DNA of 5,494 bases from Verrucomicrobia bacterium UBA6775 (lineage in GTDB: Bacteria; Verrucomicrobiota; Verrucomicrobiia; Limisphaerales; UBA1096). Position numbers and translations under genes: made by a program. The notes under the pieces are model-generated. The model saw nothing but the letters and a program-made list of their open reading frames with translations, searched no databases and had not been told where the DNA came from. This document shows, piece by piece, positions 4,983 through 5,494 of the stretch (the first letter of the stretch is position 1; every line of letters starts with the position of its first letter). The stretch lies in contig DKGH01000065.1 of assembly GCA_002453165.1 (NCBI GenBank), positions 1 through 5,494 on the forward strand, read 5' to 3'.

Positions 4983-5494
4983 AGCGCGGCGATGACCTCG
5001 CCGATGTGGGCGTTTAGCTCGGCCTCCATCAACTCCGCCCCCTGTACGATGTCCTCCCGCTTGACTGCGGCGGCGAAGCCCTTGGCCTTCATTTTTTTGC
5101 GGACACTCTTCGGGGTCATGCCGTCGAGTTTTTCCGGGCGAACATACGCCACCGCGACGATGAACCCGCTTAATTCATCGACAGCAAAAAGTGCCCTGCG
5201 TATGGGGCGGTCGAGCGGATAGTCGGACTGGTTCCACTCGGCGTGTGAGAGGATGGCCCCGACGATTTCTTCGTCGACATTGTGTTCACGCAAAATCTTC
5301 GCCCCCTCCTGCGTGTGGGCGGGGATGTCGGGCCAGCGTTCGTAGTCGAAGTCGTGCAATAGGCCGGTAAGCCCCCATTGCTCCACGTTCTCACCGAGCT
5401 TGGCCGCGTAATGCCGCATCGCCGCCTCGACGGCCAGCGCGTGTTTCAGCAGCGACTCCGATTTGGTGTATTCGTTGAGCAACGCCCAAGCCTC
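4949..5494 (-). CDS. HD-superfamily hydrolase (HDIG-type), 5' end beyond the right edge
   Basis: The visible part is 181 residues (numbered here from the window edge), ending at TGA 4949-4951. Metal-binding HD-domain residues are in order: H18 in LLKHALAVEAAM, the H47-D48 pair in GLLHDFDYE, H60 in PAHTQEGAKIL, H84 in LSHAEW, and D106 in FAVDELSGF. This matches HD-domain phosphohydrolases of the uncharacterised predicted-hydrolase group that has the KHALAVEAAMR and LLHDFDYERW motifs. A TTG at 5482 could be read as a start, but the frame stays open to the edge and the four extra residues EAWA continue the family's usual N-terminal wording (EAWALLNEYTKSE, from memory). The true start is therefore probably outside the window, by only a few codons. 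There is no signal peptide in the visible part, so it is probably cytoplasmic. The substrate is unknown. It converges on and overlaps the membrane-protein gene and is likely unrelated to it. Confidence 0.88.
   Translation of the reverse strand, partial: EAWALLNEYTKSESLLKHALAVEAAMRHYAAKLGENVEQWGLTGLLHDFDYERWPDIPAHTQEGAKILREHNVDEEIVGAILSHAEWNQSDYPLDRPIRRALFAVDELSGFIVAVAYVRPEKLDGMTPKSVRKKMKAKGFAAAVKREDIVQGAELMEAELNAHIGEVIAALQGAASELGLA
4971..4990. terminator. GC-only hairpin at the convergent gene ends, possible terminator
   Basis: GCCGCGC (4971-4977) and GCGCGGC (4984-4990) form a perfect 7-bp stem with loop CCTGAA, which contains the TGA stop of the plus-strand gene. It lies within the last codons of the minus-strand HD gene. 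No T-run follows on either strand, so it does not meet the usual criteria for intrinsic termination. It could still slow transcription from both sides or protect 3' ends. Confidence 0.3.

Noticed and set aside
1..5494. Mobile element, CRISPR array, phage or tRNA features
   Set aside because: I saw no transposase, integrase, direct-repeat array, terminal inverted repeats or tRNA-like cloverleaf sequence on either strand.

Overview
This window looks like ordinary chromosome from a Gram-negative bacterium of about 55-58% GC, most likely of the PVC group and probably a Verrucomicrobiota member. That assignment is an inference. It rests on two consecutive signal-peptide-bearing PQQ-like beta-propeller proteins of the type abundant in Planctomycetota and Verrucomicrobiota (one opens with the WTRFRGPNGTGVSP-type motif), on weak or absent Shine-Dalgarno sequences, and on GTG starts. 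No rRNA, tRNA, insertion sequence, CRISPR array or phage gene is visible.

Layout. Positions 1-1133 (minus) hold the N-terminal 377 codons of a Clp/Hsp100-like AAA+ protein that runs off the left edge. It carries an apparent Sec signal peptide, a first nucleotide-binding domain that has lost its catalytic motifs, and an intact Walker A in the second domain at the window edge. A 146-bp spacer (1134-1279) with inverted repeats follows. Next is a small single-pass membrane protein with a long coiled coil (1280-1822, minus). A 74-bp divergent spacer (1823-1896) separates this minus-strand pair from a plus-strand cluster. The cluster holds an exported PQQ-like propeller with a coiled-coil insertion (1897-3282), a second exported PQQ-like propeller (3289-4530, 6 nt downstream) and a three-helix membrane protein (4548-4982, 17 nt downstream). 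It meets, and overlaps by 34 bp, a convergent HD-superfamily hydrolase (4949-5494, minus) whose first codons lie beyond the right edge.

How the genes may work together. Five of the six proteins are predicted to be exported or membrane-bound, so 1-4982 reads as two divergent envelope transcription units: Clp-like ATPase plus coiled-coil membrane protein, and two propellers plus membrane protein. The spacing supports co-transcription of the three plus-strand genes. A functional link between the two units is only suggested by adjacency. The HD hydrolase looks like an unrelated cytoplasmic gene. The most noteworthy item is the Clp-like protein: a two-domain disaggregase or unfoldase architecture with a pseudo-ATPase first ring and an apparent export signal, which is odd because ATP is not expected outside the cytoplasm.
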